Source: Gibbula magus (taxonomy: Eukaryota; Mollusca; Gastropoda; Trochida; Trochidae). Taken from it: a DNA stretch of 64,000 nt. The notes below the pieces were generated by a model. That model had not been told where the DNA came from and ran no database searches. It saw only the letters and a list, made by a program, of their open reading frames with translations. The stretch is from assembly GCA_936450465.1 (NCBI GenBank), contig OW388302.1, positions 63,401,826 through 63,465,825 on the forward strand, given 5' to 3'. Below, piece by piece: positions 21,031 through 32,232 of the stretch (the first letter of the stretch is position 1; every line of letters begins with the position of its first letter). A program made the translations under genes and the position numbers.

Positions 21031-21370
21031 ACCGCGAGAAGCTAGGGGCAGATAACTCCAAACAGCTATATGTTTGTCTGTTCCGAATGCTTTCAAAACA
21101 GCGACCGTTTAAATACTATGATGTGATTGGTCAGCTATTTGACTGGGCTTTGGCTGCGCTAAACTGGTTCGGAACACACGCCTATACCAGATGTTCTCAG
21201 ACCTTGTGGCGAGGAATCTACAGAACCTGTTCGTATCCCGGTAGGTATATTATTTTGCAAATTTTATTCCTCCGAACAAGGTCGATTTTAAACAGACTGG
21301 TTCCCACATGGACGGACACACTACGGTAAGCCTTACTTTTTCCTTTACCCTTTTCCTAGACTTCCATTGA

Positions 21371-21590
21371 GTGAGTGAGTTGGGGTTTAACGCCGCTTTC
21401 AAGAGTATTTCACTTATATCGCGGCTGCTAGTATTATGGCAGGGAGAAAGCCCGCAACGCCATGTGGCTATGCATTGCGGTGAAACCTGCGAGCAACGGC
21501 TGGAACTAGCGAACCATGGGTGGTACTGCACTGAAATTCAGTGTAGCATTGCACCCAAACCTGACTGCGTGTAGAACAGTTCTCTACTGC
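21371..21590 (-). mobile_element. 5'-truncated SINE with 12 bp target duplication
   Basis: Lacks the tRNA head. Flanked by GACTTCCATTGA at 21359-21370 and 21591-21602. Confidence 0.9.
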
Positions 21591-21602
21591 GACTTCCATT
21601 GA

Positions 21603-22570
21603 AAGTCAATAACAACTGATCATATTTGATTAGATTACTTAGTGCTCATTGATGTCCTCTTTATAGGCATTGTCAGAGATATGTCAGGTTTTGTAATTAC
21701 CTTTAATTAGGTTATTCATATCTGAATTATCATATTGCTCAATGGTGTCCTTGGCAAAGGCATTTTTAGCATATATAGATACTGTCAGGTTTTTAGTTAC
21801 CTTTGACTAGGTAATTCATACGTGACTTGTTGTTACCTTTAATTATTTAATTCTTACTTGGGTGGTCGTTTAGCCGAATGCGCTAACCACTCCGCTATAG
21901 AAGGCGAAGGGATTAAGGTGTAAAGGTTTATAATCAGTTCGTGATATAACCAAAAAACGTGGCCAGTTGTTAATCAAGAACTAATCTTTAAATGTGATGC
22001 AGTTACCTCTTCCTCAGGATGTATGGCCTTTGTGTCATTACTTTTCGCTTTTGCAATTATTTTAATTTTAATCAATTAACTTAAATTTAAACTCATAAAG
22101 TCATGTTAGGTGTGAATACGTTCATCAACCTTGATCCCAACCCACCACGGAGCACCAACAAGGGCAATGCTGTATTTCAGCGGGTGTCCTGCGGACAGCA
22201 ACGTGCATAACAAGATGATATAACTCCATTAAAGAGTTGCCATTTCTTCACTGGTTTTACCCATGGGCCACCCCGGTCTTGGAAACTGAGTAAAGTAGAT
22301 GTAGGAGTGCAGGAGAGCACTAAGCAAGCCAGCAGAAAGAAGAGGTAAGTACATCAGGAAGGATAGCGTTGTGAAAAGGTGGTTAATGTATGCAAGGGAG
22401 CATAAAGCAAGTAAAGAAAATAATTATAAAGAGAGGTAGCAGCGTAAGAGGAAGGATAGAAAAGATGTGCACAACCAAGTGCTTGGCATGACCAGCGGAT
22501 TGACCAGACCGGGCCAATCTGGCCACCTGTCTAGATGAAGTCGGGGCCGAAGCAGTGTATTGGTCAGGGT
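21603..22570. other. Spacer with a tRNA-like fragment
   Basis: No convincing ORF. At about 21858-21905, read on the minus strand, TATAGCGGAGTGGTTAGCGC looks like an A box region of a tRNA or a different SINE, but there is no B box, so it is a fragment. Confidence 0.45.
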
Positions 22571-23835
22571 TAGCTTTAAGCTAAACACATCCCTCAACCA
22601 CCAGGCATCCTTCTTCCTCCACCCGTACAGGTCGCAGCCCACGGCAAACGGACTGCCCCCTTTTAGTCACCTCTTACGACAAGCAGGAGGAACTGAGGGC
22701 CTATTCTAACCCGGTCACCCCACGGGGTCTGATGGATGGTTTGACAAGCTGAAACTTTAGTGCATGTTTACACTGTATTGGATAGGCGACAGCAACAGCT
22801 GTATTTGAACGAGCAAATTTGTTACGTCCGTTGTACGAGCCCAGCAGTATTGGAGTGTGTGAGTGAGTTGGGGTTTAATGCCGCTTTCAAGAGTATTTCA
22901 CTTCCATCGCGGCTGCTAGTATTATGGCAGGGAGAAAGCCTGCAACGCCATGTGGCTATGCACTGCGGTGGAACCTGCGAGCAGCGGCTGGAACTAGCGA
23001 ACCGTGGGTGGTACTACGCTGAAAATTTCAGAAATTCAGTGTAGCACTGCACCCAAATCTTACTGCGTGTAGAACAGTTCTCTACTGCAGACAAAGTTGC
23101 CGTGCCCCTGGCGGGATTCGAACCCCGGACCTCTTGATCCGAAGCCGAGCGCGCTAACAACTGCGCTATCCCGCCCCCAGCAGTATTTGAACGAGCAGCA
23201 CATTTTTCTAAGGATGATGCCAGTAGATTGGCGTTAATGTTTACTAGGCAAGCTATATCGACTTTTCAAACATTCGTATTTATTATACGATGATTTGGAG
23301 ATAACTTATAAGAGAACTATTATATTTTTGTTTTCATTTTATCATTTAAATCAATATCTGGTGAGGAAAATACCACTCAACAAATAAATGATAAATGTAG
23401 CACACTAAACTTGAGTAAAGGAATTTGAGTTTACTATTTTTTGTCATCGTATTTATCCTATTTAGGGATATTGTTTCAAAAATTACACCAAAATATATGT
23501 AAGGAATGCATATTTGAACTAGGTTGCCTTGTTTTATCATATATATCCTTTAAAATAGAGATAAATATAGATACGTTTCAAATACGAAACTTTGGAATGG
23601 AAGATACAAGATTTGTAAATAATCCTATTTTTATCGTTACGACTTACTGGACTGACTCGTTCAAAGACCGCAGCACGTTCAAAAACCGTCGCAATTGAAA
23701 AATGTCTTGGAAATTTGTTTAAACAAATATTTCATTAAGGGACTTTTACCAAACAATGGAACATTTTTTTTCAATTAATGTTGCTTGTACAAAGGACAAT
23801 TTTGGTCAAGCAAATACATGTTCACATGGGATTTA
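22571..23835 (+). repeat. Dispersed ~1.2 kb repeat, copy A (inverted partner at 50841-52025)
   Basis: The two copies align over their length in opposite orientation, including a conserved block with CCCGTGGGGTGACCGGGTTA near 22727 (in reverse). Copy A has gained a SINE at 22852-23176. Short ORFs in it have no recognised domain. Confidence 0.8.
22852..23176 (-). mobile_element. Full-length SINE with 11 bp target duplication
   Basis: Minus-strand copy with intact head and tail, flanked by CCAGCAGTATT at 22841-22851 and 23177-23187. The partner repeat copy at about 51745-51775 has the empty site, though diverged. Confidence 0.92.
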
Positions 23836-24720
23836 GAAAGTACTTAATTATATCATTATATGGTAATTTTCAACCAAAAAAAGTATCCTGATATATACAG
23901 TATCTATTTCACATATATCATGTTAAATTGCACTGAAAAAGATAATCATTTTAAGATTTCACAGCAGATTTACAAACCCTCTTCACTAATATAACACACG
24001 CTCGTTCAGAATCCTCAGCGCTCGTACAGCAAAGACAGTTGATGCTGTCGCGTATCCCATACAGTGGTTTAGGACAGTGAGTATCCTATTTGCTTGACAC
24101 TTGAACATGATGCTGATCAAGATTTTTCTGACTTGTATTTGTTTTAATATAATTAATTGTTGTATCGCACCAGTTTCGTAAAAAGTAGTGTACATGTATG
24201 ATAGTACATTCACAGCTTCAGGCCAATTTATCAGCATTGAAAATTAACAAATAATTGTGAAATAAGATGCATATCGACTGGTGCATGCCAGAAGGGCTCA
24301 AATGACAAAAATGTCAAATTTGGTGTTATTGTTTAAATACGCCTAAAATGATGATTTCTATACTACAAAAAATCATCAACTCATTATATTAATTGATTAA
24401 TGAGATACGAGCAGGGCCAAAAGGGCTCAAGTAAAATAATGGGTTTTGGTTCCTGCCAGAAGGGCTCAAGTGTGGAACGGTGCCTGCCAGAAGGGCTCAA
24501 GTGTCTGGTGAGCCCCTCTGGCTGCCGTGAATCTGTATATCTGTGATACAAGCCCTGGTCTCACATTCCATAGATAAGAGATGAATGTATCCTTTGCTCT
24601 GAGGTTAGAACCTCATTCCCATGACCTGATTCCAAGCGACTTGAGTGTTTTTTTGCTGACTCTTTGTAATGCTGTAAATGGTAAGTTTTATTATATTTTT
24701 GCATTCTTCTATATTTACTA

Positions 24721-25264
24721 TACAGTCAAACCGCGATAGTCCGGCCACCAATAATACGAATCTTGCGGTGTCCGAACGGTAGCAAGCTGTAACCAAACTA
24801 ATCTCTATATAAACTCATTAAATGTTGATTCATTAATCCGTTGAATCCGTTTCCGAATCCGAACGCCAATTAGCCGTAACGGATTAGTTAATAACAACTA
24901 TTTCTGCTTCATTAATCCGGTGACAAGCGATCATCACACTGATTGGATCGGTAAACTTCAATGACAGTGGATTGACACGGGAGTTGAGCGTGTCAGTAGT
25001 TTGTGATTTTAATAGATTGTAATGTTTTACATTGTGTGTCAGTACTTTGTGATTGTAATATATTAAATTTCTCATTTTGTGCGATAGTTATAAATATCCA
25101 GCGTGTCAAATTCATTTAATATTTTAAATACGTTCTCGTCTGTCTGTAGATTCAAAGGTTATCAACTCCATCTTGTTTAATTCATTTCAGTAGTCCGAAC
25201 ATTTCACTATCCGAACGTTTTTGATGAAAAACGGAAGCGTTCGGATTATCCAGGCCTGACTGTA
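24721..25264 (+). mobile_element. pogo/Tc1-like MITE nested in the transposon
   Basis: Ends TACAGTCAAACCGCGATAGTCC and, inverted, TACAGTCAGGCCTGGATAATCC, with TA on both sides (24719-24720 and 25265-25266). No ORF. Internal runs of GTCCGAAC are typical of pogo-type derivatives. Confidence 0.75.
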
Positions 25265-25572
25265 TATACTATGAATACGTGGATGATAATTTTTCTAGTC
25301 TTCTATTGATAATTTATACATGTTATTTTCCAATCAATATTTAATCCTGTTATTAAATGGAAAACATAAAGTTTATACCATGAACTAGTTTATACAATTT
25401 ATGCATAGTGGATGAAAGGGACGAAAATATGAATGCATAATTAATAGCATAAAATTTCTACTGTCGTTAATCAAATGTTCAATAAATACATGCCTGTTTT
25501 ATATGTAATCATGTAGTATTTATAATATTTTGATCTGAAACTGTTTCCGTAACAAATTATTTTAAATTATAT

Positions 25573-25924
25573 AAAGGGGCTGTAGCATGTTTTTTCTCTC
25601 AGGTATGTTGACGAAGTAAAATTGAAAAATTATGTCACCAATAGTAAATGACCCTTCTCGCTTTAGAAAGTCAAGTTAAAAAAACAAGTGTACATGGTTT
25701 GGTAGAGCCATGGGAATCGTCTTTGTAATTAAAAATAATAAAAGGTGTTCACATTAAAATGTCCGCCATCCGATTATTGATTCATATGCAGCACCTTTAT
25801 TACCACTATCGATAATTGGTCTGCATGAGATGCTGTACCTTCTAAAGTAAATATAAATGACAAATTATCAATATAAATGATAAATTTGAAAACAATTGCA
25901 AAATCCGTGCTAGAGTCCCTTTAA
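25573..25924 (+). mobile_element. Second MITE nested in the transposon
   Basis: Imperfect inverted ends AAAGGGGCTGTAGCATG and (inverted) AAAGGGACTCTAGCACG. A related element lies at 58452-58768 in the second helicase copy. Confidence 0.55.
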
Positions 25925-26096
25925 ATATCCACACAATTTCAATGTATAATACCAAGAAATTATGTGTGTCCTTCTAACCAACCAATGTTTTGAAAACTAC
26001 CGATAGGATCAAATATTAGTATATGTATCAAGTAAATGACTTGTTTATAATAGACTTATAATAATAATTATTACATTTTTCTCTTCCAGATCAAAA

Positions 26097-28977
26097 ATGT
26101 CTGAGTGTTCTGAATGGGATGATGACATGGCTAACGAAGCCATACCTCACTTGAGTAAATTGTCTCATGAAAATAACAGAACACCACCCCCAGAATATCA
26201 GGATGGTGTTGGGAGACAACATGATCAGTGTTCAAGTAGCATGAATGAACATATTGTGTCAAGTGAAGTTACATCTGATAATGAACCCTTATCAAAATAT
26301 ATTAAAGTGAATAAAATGAGTGATGAATGTGATTCATTGTCGGACAGTTCAGAAGACATCCGGTTGATCCAACTGAAGACCAACAGACGCCTGTTTGTTG
26401 ACGAGGACACACCTTCAGATAATCAAAGCGACAGTGACAATGATCCAGATTATGTTCCATCCTCTGAGGAAGAACATTCAGATGTATCCGAGTGTACAGT
26501 CAATGATGTGCACCATGTCAATGTGGCCGTAGAAGCTGAACAGTCAGACCTGGAGAGGGCATGTAACATTAGTAGGGAAGAACATGCCCTATTTAATATT
26601 TCAGTGAAGTGGCATAGTAAACGTCTCACCAACCTACTTGCAGCAAGAGGAGTGACAGTTGTACCAGTTCCTAGAAATGGAGACTGCTTCTTTGCATCCG
26701 TGTGTTCACTACTACCTCAGAAGAACCACAATGTCCAAACGCTACGCGAGGCCACTGTGAATCATTTGTTAGAACATGAAGTTCACTATACAGAGTTTCT
26801 GTCAGCATCCCAAAAAAGAGGGACTTACGACAGTCTTGTGCGCAAGATAATGAACATGGGACATTGGTCAAGTGCTGTGAATGATTTACTGCCATTGGCA
26901 GTGGCCAATATGTTCAATTTGGATATAACTATCCTAACCAGCTGGCAAACCAACAAAACTTTGGATATCAAGCCATCAATGGCCATGACAACTGAAAGAC
27001 ATACCATCATTTTAGCATATTCTGCAATTCAAGGGAAGGAACATTATGATCCATGCATGAATGTGAAGCCATCAACTTCAGAGAAGTCTCCATTTGCAAA
27101 TGCTATCATCACCCCAAGGAAAACCATTACACCAAGAAGAAAACGAAAATCCCCATCTGTTACACCGAGAAAGGGTGCAAAGTACCAGAGTCCAAAGCAG
27201 ATTAAGCTAAGCAGAAAAAGAGCTTCTGCACCTGATACTTGGAAGAAAAACATCAGAAAAGAAAGGCGGCTCCATGGAAAGTCGTACATGAATGCTGAAG
27301 GCAAGACTGTTGGCGAGAAAGTTCTGAAATCCATGGATTGCTCCAAATGTGTCCACAAGTGCAGTACCGAAATATCTGAAGCTGATAGGAAGGATTTATT
27401 TCATAATTTTTGGCAGTTAGGGTCTTACGAAAGGCAAAATGATTTCATAATCAACAATGTTGAGGAAAAAGAGACGAGGACGAAAAAATCCAGGAATTTC
27501 AGCCGAAAATTTTCGTTTAATGTAAAAGGGAAACGTATTCAGGTCTGTAAGAGATTTTTCCTCACGTCAATTGGTGTGAGTGAGAAAAAAAATTAGGATT
27601 GCCTTACAGAGGCGACGTGACAGTATCCAGGCTCAAGGTGATAGACGAGGGAAGCATTCGCCTGCAAATAAAACATCGGATGAACGGCTTGCTGGTGTTC
27701 GCAATCACATAGTGTCATTCCCAACTGTGGAATCTCACTACGCAAGACAAAACACTAAAAGGAAGTACCTGTCGGCAGATCTCTCTGTTGCCAAGATGTA
27801 TTCACTGTACATTGAAACCTGCACCAATCCCGTATCTATACGTGTATACAGGAGAGTATTCAACACAGAATAAAACTTGTTCTTTCATAAGCCTAAGAAA
27901 GATCAGTGTGAACTATGTAACAACTACCAACAACATTTGATGTCAGGCAAATGTGATGAAGGAATTGAAAAAAAATATGAAGATCACCAAAGAAGAAAGG
28001 AAGTGGCAAGACAGGAGAAGGAAGCTGTGAAGGGAGTCGCAAAAGATCAAGAAGGTATTTATGCAGCTACGTTTGACTTGCAAGCTGTACTTTCAACACC
28101 TTGTTCGCTTGTGAGTCAAGTGTACTACAAAAGAAAACTTAGCACATACAACCTGTCTGTCTATTCTCTTGGAGACAAAACAGGAATTTGCTACTTGTGG
28201 AATGAATGCCATGGCGGAAGAGGGTCTTCAGAGATTGCCACCTGTATTGTTAAACATCTGCAGTCTCTCCCAAGAACCATCAGATGCGCATCGCTCTTCT
28301 CTGACAGTTGCACAGGCCAAAATAGAAACCAATATGTTGCAACAGCTCTCCAATATGCTGTCTCATCTATTCCAAATCTGGAGGTTGTTGAACAGAAATT
28401 TCTAGAAAGAGGTCACACACAAATGGAATGTGATTCCATGCATGCAGCCATTGAACACGCAAAAAAGAGAACATCCATATTTGAACCAAGCCAGTGGGAT
28501 ACTGTGGTACAAATGGCCAGAAGAAATAACCCCTATGTTGTTGTCCCACTGAATTTTAGAGACTTTTTGGACTTTACAAGCTATGCCCGGGAAAATTTCA
28601 AAAACTTAGTGTATGACGTCAATGGAAAGAAAATATCCTGGATGAAAATCAAAGGGCTGCAAGTCAGAAAGGAGGAACCAGGCAACTTCTTCCTCAAGTA
28701 TGACTACCATGACGAATTTGTTGTGGTTAACACAAACAGAAAGAGGCAGAGAGGGCGTCCGTCAACTCCCACGGGCTCACAATCATCGAAAGACCCAAGG
28801 CCCAAATATTCATCAAAATTGCCAATAAGCCAAAAGAAGAAGCAAGATCTTCTGTCACTTTGCAAAACAGGCGTCATTCCTGAAATCCACCATGAATTCT
28901 ACAGAAAATTGCCATCTGCTCAGAATATCAGAGATGCTTTGCCTGAACCAGATGTCCTTGAGGATGAAAATGACTGA
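26097..28977 (+). pseudogene. OTU cysteine protease fused to DUF7869 (RNase H-fold, transposase-like), broken
   Basis: An acceptor TTCTCTTCCAG lies just before ATG 26097, so a 5' non-coding exon is likely. The N-terminus is acidic and low-complexity. The OTU domain has the catalytic Cys loop (NGDCFF, near 26680) and a His (EHYDPC, near 27040), consistent with deubiquitinase activity. After a basic linker comes a region with a C-x2-C pair (DQCELC), then a DUF7869-like core: TFDLQAV, FSDSCTGQNRN and FLERGHTQMECDSMHAAIE, which could supply a DDE/D-type acidic triad. The tail is Lys/Arg-rich. Breaks: one extra base in an A8 run at 27585-27592 shifts the frame (stop at 27594), and an in-frame TAA sits at 27871-27873. 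Otherwise it is open for about 950 codons. It is the only gene between the inverted ends, so it is probably the transposase. DUF naming is from memory. Confidence 0.75.
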
Positions 28978-29665
28978 CATAAAGCACATTATAATAGACA
29001 ATATCTTTACAATCTGTACATATTAATGAATAGCCTATGTAAATTCACTCTTAGCAAATGGCTAGTAGCATTCTGTGTAGATAAAATGTAGAACATTTTA
29101 GATCTAGAATATTCCTTTCATAAAAATCGCAAATCCGTGCATTTCAATAATAATTACTACAATGTATTTGGCATAAAATGGAACAAAATAGCAATTCATA
29201 TTATAAAGTAGAATCACCAAAGAACTCTCAATATTCATCATTTACTACACATTATATGAGACATATTTTACAGTTGAGCCCTTCTGGCAGTTACGATAAT
29301 TGAAAAGTAGGTCCCTGCCAGAAGGGCTTAGCCACTTTAATTAGCAATTACCATTTAACCAACTGCGTTATCATATTGCAATAAAGACATTTTGTTTATT
29401 GCCCTCATGTTAATTGTTAAGTAGACTTTATATAAAGTTTACTTTATTTGTTGATTTTACATTCACGTGCAAACTTTAAAGCTGATTTCTAGAGAATTGA
29501 CATTGGAACACTTGAGCCCTTCTGGCAGGCACCAGTCGATATGTTGCTGTCATTTTTAATATTTTTTAGATTGTACCTTTATTTCTAGATTACAAGCATG
29601 CCTATAACAATCTGGACTTTGGTTGTATGGATGGAGGAGATAGAGGAGGAAGTTTTTAATCATGG

Positions 29666-29715
29666 AGTGAGTGAGTGAGTTATTGTTTAACGCCGCTTCG
29701 GCAGTATTGCAGCCA
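29666..29715 (-). mobile_element. 50 bp LINE tail insertion with 13 bp target duplication
   Basis: Only the last 50 bases of the LINE, flanked by TTTTTAATCATGG at 29653-29665 and 29716-29728. A clear case of abortive target-primed reverse transcription. Confidence 0.9.
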
Positions 29716-29801
29716 TTTTTAATCATGGACAATCGGGTTATGTGGCCTAAAGGCATCAAAGCAAGTAGAGCTATTACGAACCTGATGAAACCAGAAGAAA
29801 A

Positions 29802-32139
29802 ATAGAGCCATGGCCTCTGTAGCTCATCAGGAGATAATAAGTGGGGTATGTTATGGAGTGGACTTTATAGCAATGGTCAGATAATGGAATGTAGTAATAA
29901 GAATCTAGGTAGTGAAACGATTAAAGCAGTTTAAAAATATTTTGTTAATAACTTTGCCAATCTGCTATATATATGTGTTGAAAGAGCAACACAAAGCTTT
30001 GAAATAAATTGCTGGTATCAAACATATAATAATGTGGTGGAGAGATCATACTATTTTTTAAGATCGTACACACATTATATAATAATGAATATACCGGGTA
30101 CAATTCTTTGCATACAATTCACCACTGTAAGCTATTGCAATAATGGCCTGGGGCTGTAGAAGAAAATGAAAAAAACCTTTTTAGGTCATGACCCCTGCTA
30201 ATTATTATCAAAATTGGTTACACATAAATCAACATTCGTTATGAATATCATACACCTTTGCATTATATTGTTTTAATTCTTAATTGCATTATGGCAATAC
30301 CAACATTTATTACATAATGAATAGGAGTCTCAGTTTTTGAAAATCCCATTTCTCATAGGCTCCATTTCAATACTTAATAAATTGGTGAATTTTTTTTAGT
30401 AAATTCTTTTTCACCATTTCTTATAGGCTTCTTTTTCAATATTTGATAAAATGGTGATATTCTATGAATAAATTCTTTTTTAGAGTCAGTGAAAAGCAGT
30501 CTCACGCACAGTCTATGATAACACAGTGCTGCACAGAAGTTTGAAACCTCTGTGTAACTATCAGTTTTCATTCTTCTGCCAGGAAGAGGTCAACACAATG
30601 CAATTACATAACATGCAGACACTGGACTCACAGCCAGTAAAATTTATATGTTAGATGCAGTTTTTCCTACAATTAATCATTTTTCTGTACTGGAGAAGAT
30701 GATGAAAATAGGTGTGATGTCACAATCTCATATAGCTACTTCTTTTATAGTCCTATGTTATCACCAGTCATCACTAGTCATATTCAGTTCACATATCTCA
30801 TGTAAAATGAAAAATTAATTCCTCTTCAAGTTATTCCTTCAAAGGGTATTCAATAGTTCTCATTTCAAATAGATTCACATTAAACATGTCCATGATGTAG
30901 ACATCTATCTCATTTCTTGTTCCTATTGAATAAAATTAACTGCAAAGTTAATAGAAAACTAAATCAGTTATAAAGTATAAAATATGATATAAATAAGGTA
31001 TACAAAATTGACTCGTACTGGAAATTCTCATTAATTAATTAATTAATTCTCCAAAAAATTACACTATATCATGAGATATTAAAAAACTCCATTAGTTACT
31101 CTTAAATTACAAAGAACATAATATTAGATTTAATAAAAGATTCTGTATTAAGTCTTTAGAATACTTTTAGACTTGTGTACCTTTATCAGCAAATTCACTT
31201 GCAAAATACAAATAATTACTCATATGTGAAATGTGAGACAAAGATAAAATATGACTTATAATTTTTGTTAGACCTCCAATTGTAAGTTTTTAATTCTAAA
31301 TATCTCTTTTTCATCAGACATATTATATTCTCAAAGCACATGTTAGAACTCTCACATCAGAAAGATGAAATGCCTTTAACTCAGCTGTTTTCTTTAAAAT
31401 TACCTCCCTTACCTACTTACTGATTGAAGTGCACATATAATCTCAGAAAGATGCTTTAAACTGTAATAGGCTTTTAGGTTATGATCCCTGTGACCCATAT
31501 TTGGGGTCACAGACTCACCAAAGTTACAATTTAGAATCCCTTACAGCAAAGGAGTCTGTACATAAAATTTCAGCTCGCTAGAGCCATTGGGACTGGAGAT
31601 GAAGATGAAAATAGCATTTTAGGTCATTGCCTCTGTGACCCAATATTTGGGGTCTCATTGTCACCAAATTTACAATTTAGAATCCCCTTCAGTCAAGGAG
31701 TATGTACATAAAATTTCAGCTCTCTACGTTCATTGGGACTGGAGAAGAAGGTGAAAATATTTTTTTTTAGGTAATGACCCCTGTGAGCCACACTTGGGGT
31801 CACAGGGTCACCAAATCTACAATTTAGAATCCCTTTCAGCCAAGGAGTCTGTACATAAAATTTCAGCTCTCTGGAGTCTTTGGTTCTGGAGAAGAAGATG
31901 AAAATAGCTTTTAAGGTTATGACCCCTGTGACCCACATTTTGGGTCACAGGGTCACCAAATTTACAATTTAGTATCCCCGTCAGCCAAGGAGTCTGTACA
32001 TTAAATTTCAGCTCTCTGGAGTCATTGGTTCTGGAGAAGAAGTCGAAAAAGCGAAAAGTTTACGTACGGACGGACGGTTGGACGGATACCATCCCATGCC
32101 ATAAGCCCATCGGGCCTTTCAGGCCAGATGAGCTAAAAA
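29802..32139 (+). mobile_element. Tandem-array element TR1, copy A
   Basis: Starts AATAGAGCCATGGCCTCTGTAGCTCATCAGG-like and ends AGGCCAGATGAGCTAAAAA, giving inverted TAGCTCATC/GATGAGCTA ends. The right third (31480-32080) has about four to five units of roughly 140 bp containing GTGACCC...GGGTCAC and ACAATTTAGAATCCC. After the array come ACGGACGGACGG and a hairpin-forming CCCATCGGGCCTTTCAGGCC. The left part (29830-31480) is AT-rich and non-coding. Confidence 0.7.
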
Positions 32140-32232
32140 TGGAAGTCGTTTCCTCTTATCAAAATCAAGCACTGTTCAAGTAAGTGAATGTTCGAACTAA
32201 AACATGATTTTATTCACAAGTGCTTGTTCAGC

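Larger units (their letters stand above)
24270..29543 (+). mobile_element. DNA transposon carrying an OTU/DUF7869 gene, with terminal and subterminal repeats
   Basis: The ends are inverted over about 35 bp: CATATCGACTGGTGC then GCCAGAAGGGCTCAA at the left (24270) and the reverse complement at the right (to 29543). The core GCCAGAAGGGCTCAAG recurs near the left end (about 24412, 24454, 24484) and the right end (about 29278, 29317, inverted or direct), as transposase-binding subterminal repeats would. The single gene inside reads on the plus strand and is broken. Two MITEs are nested in it. I could not settle the target duplication. Confidence 0.8.

Noticed and set aside
21087..21329. 80-residue ORF
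   Set aside because: No recognisable domain, splice context or repetition; likely chance.
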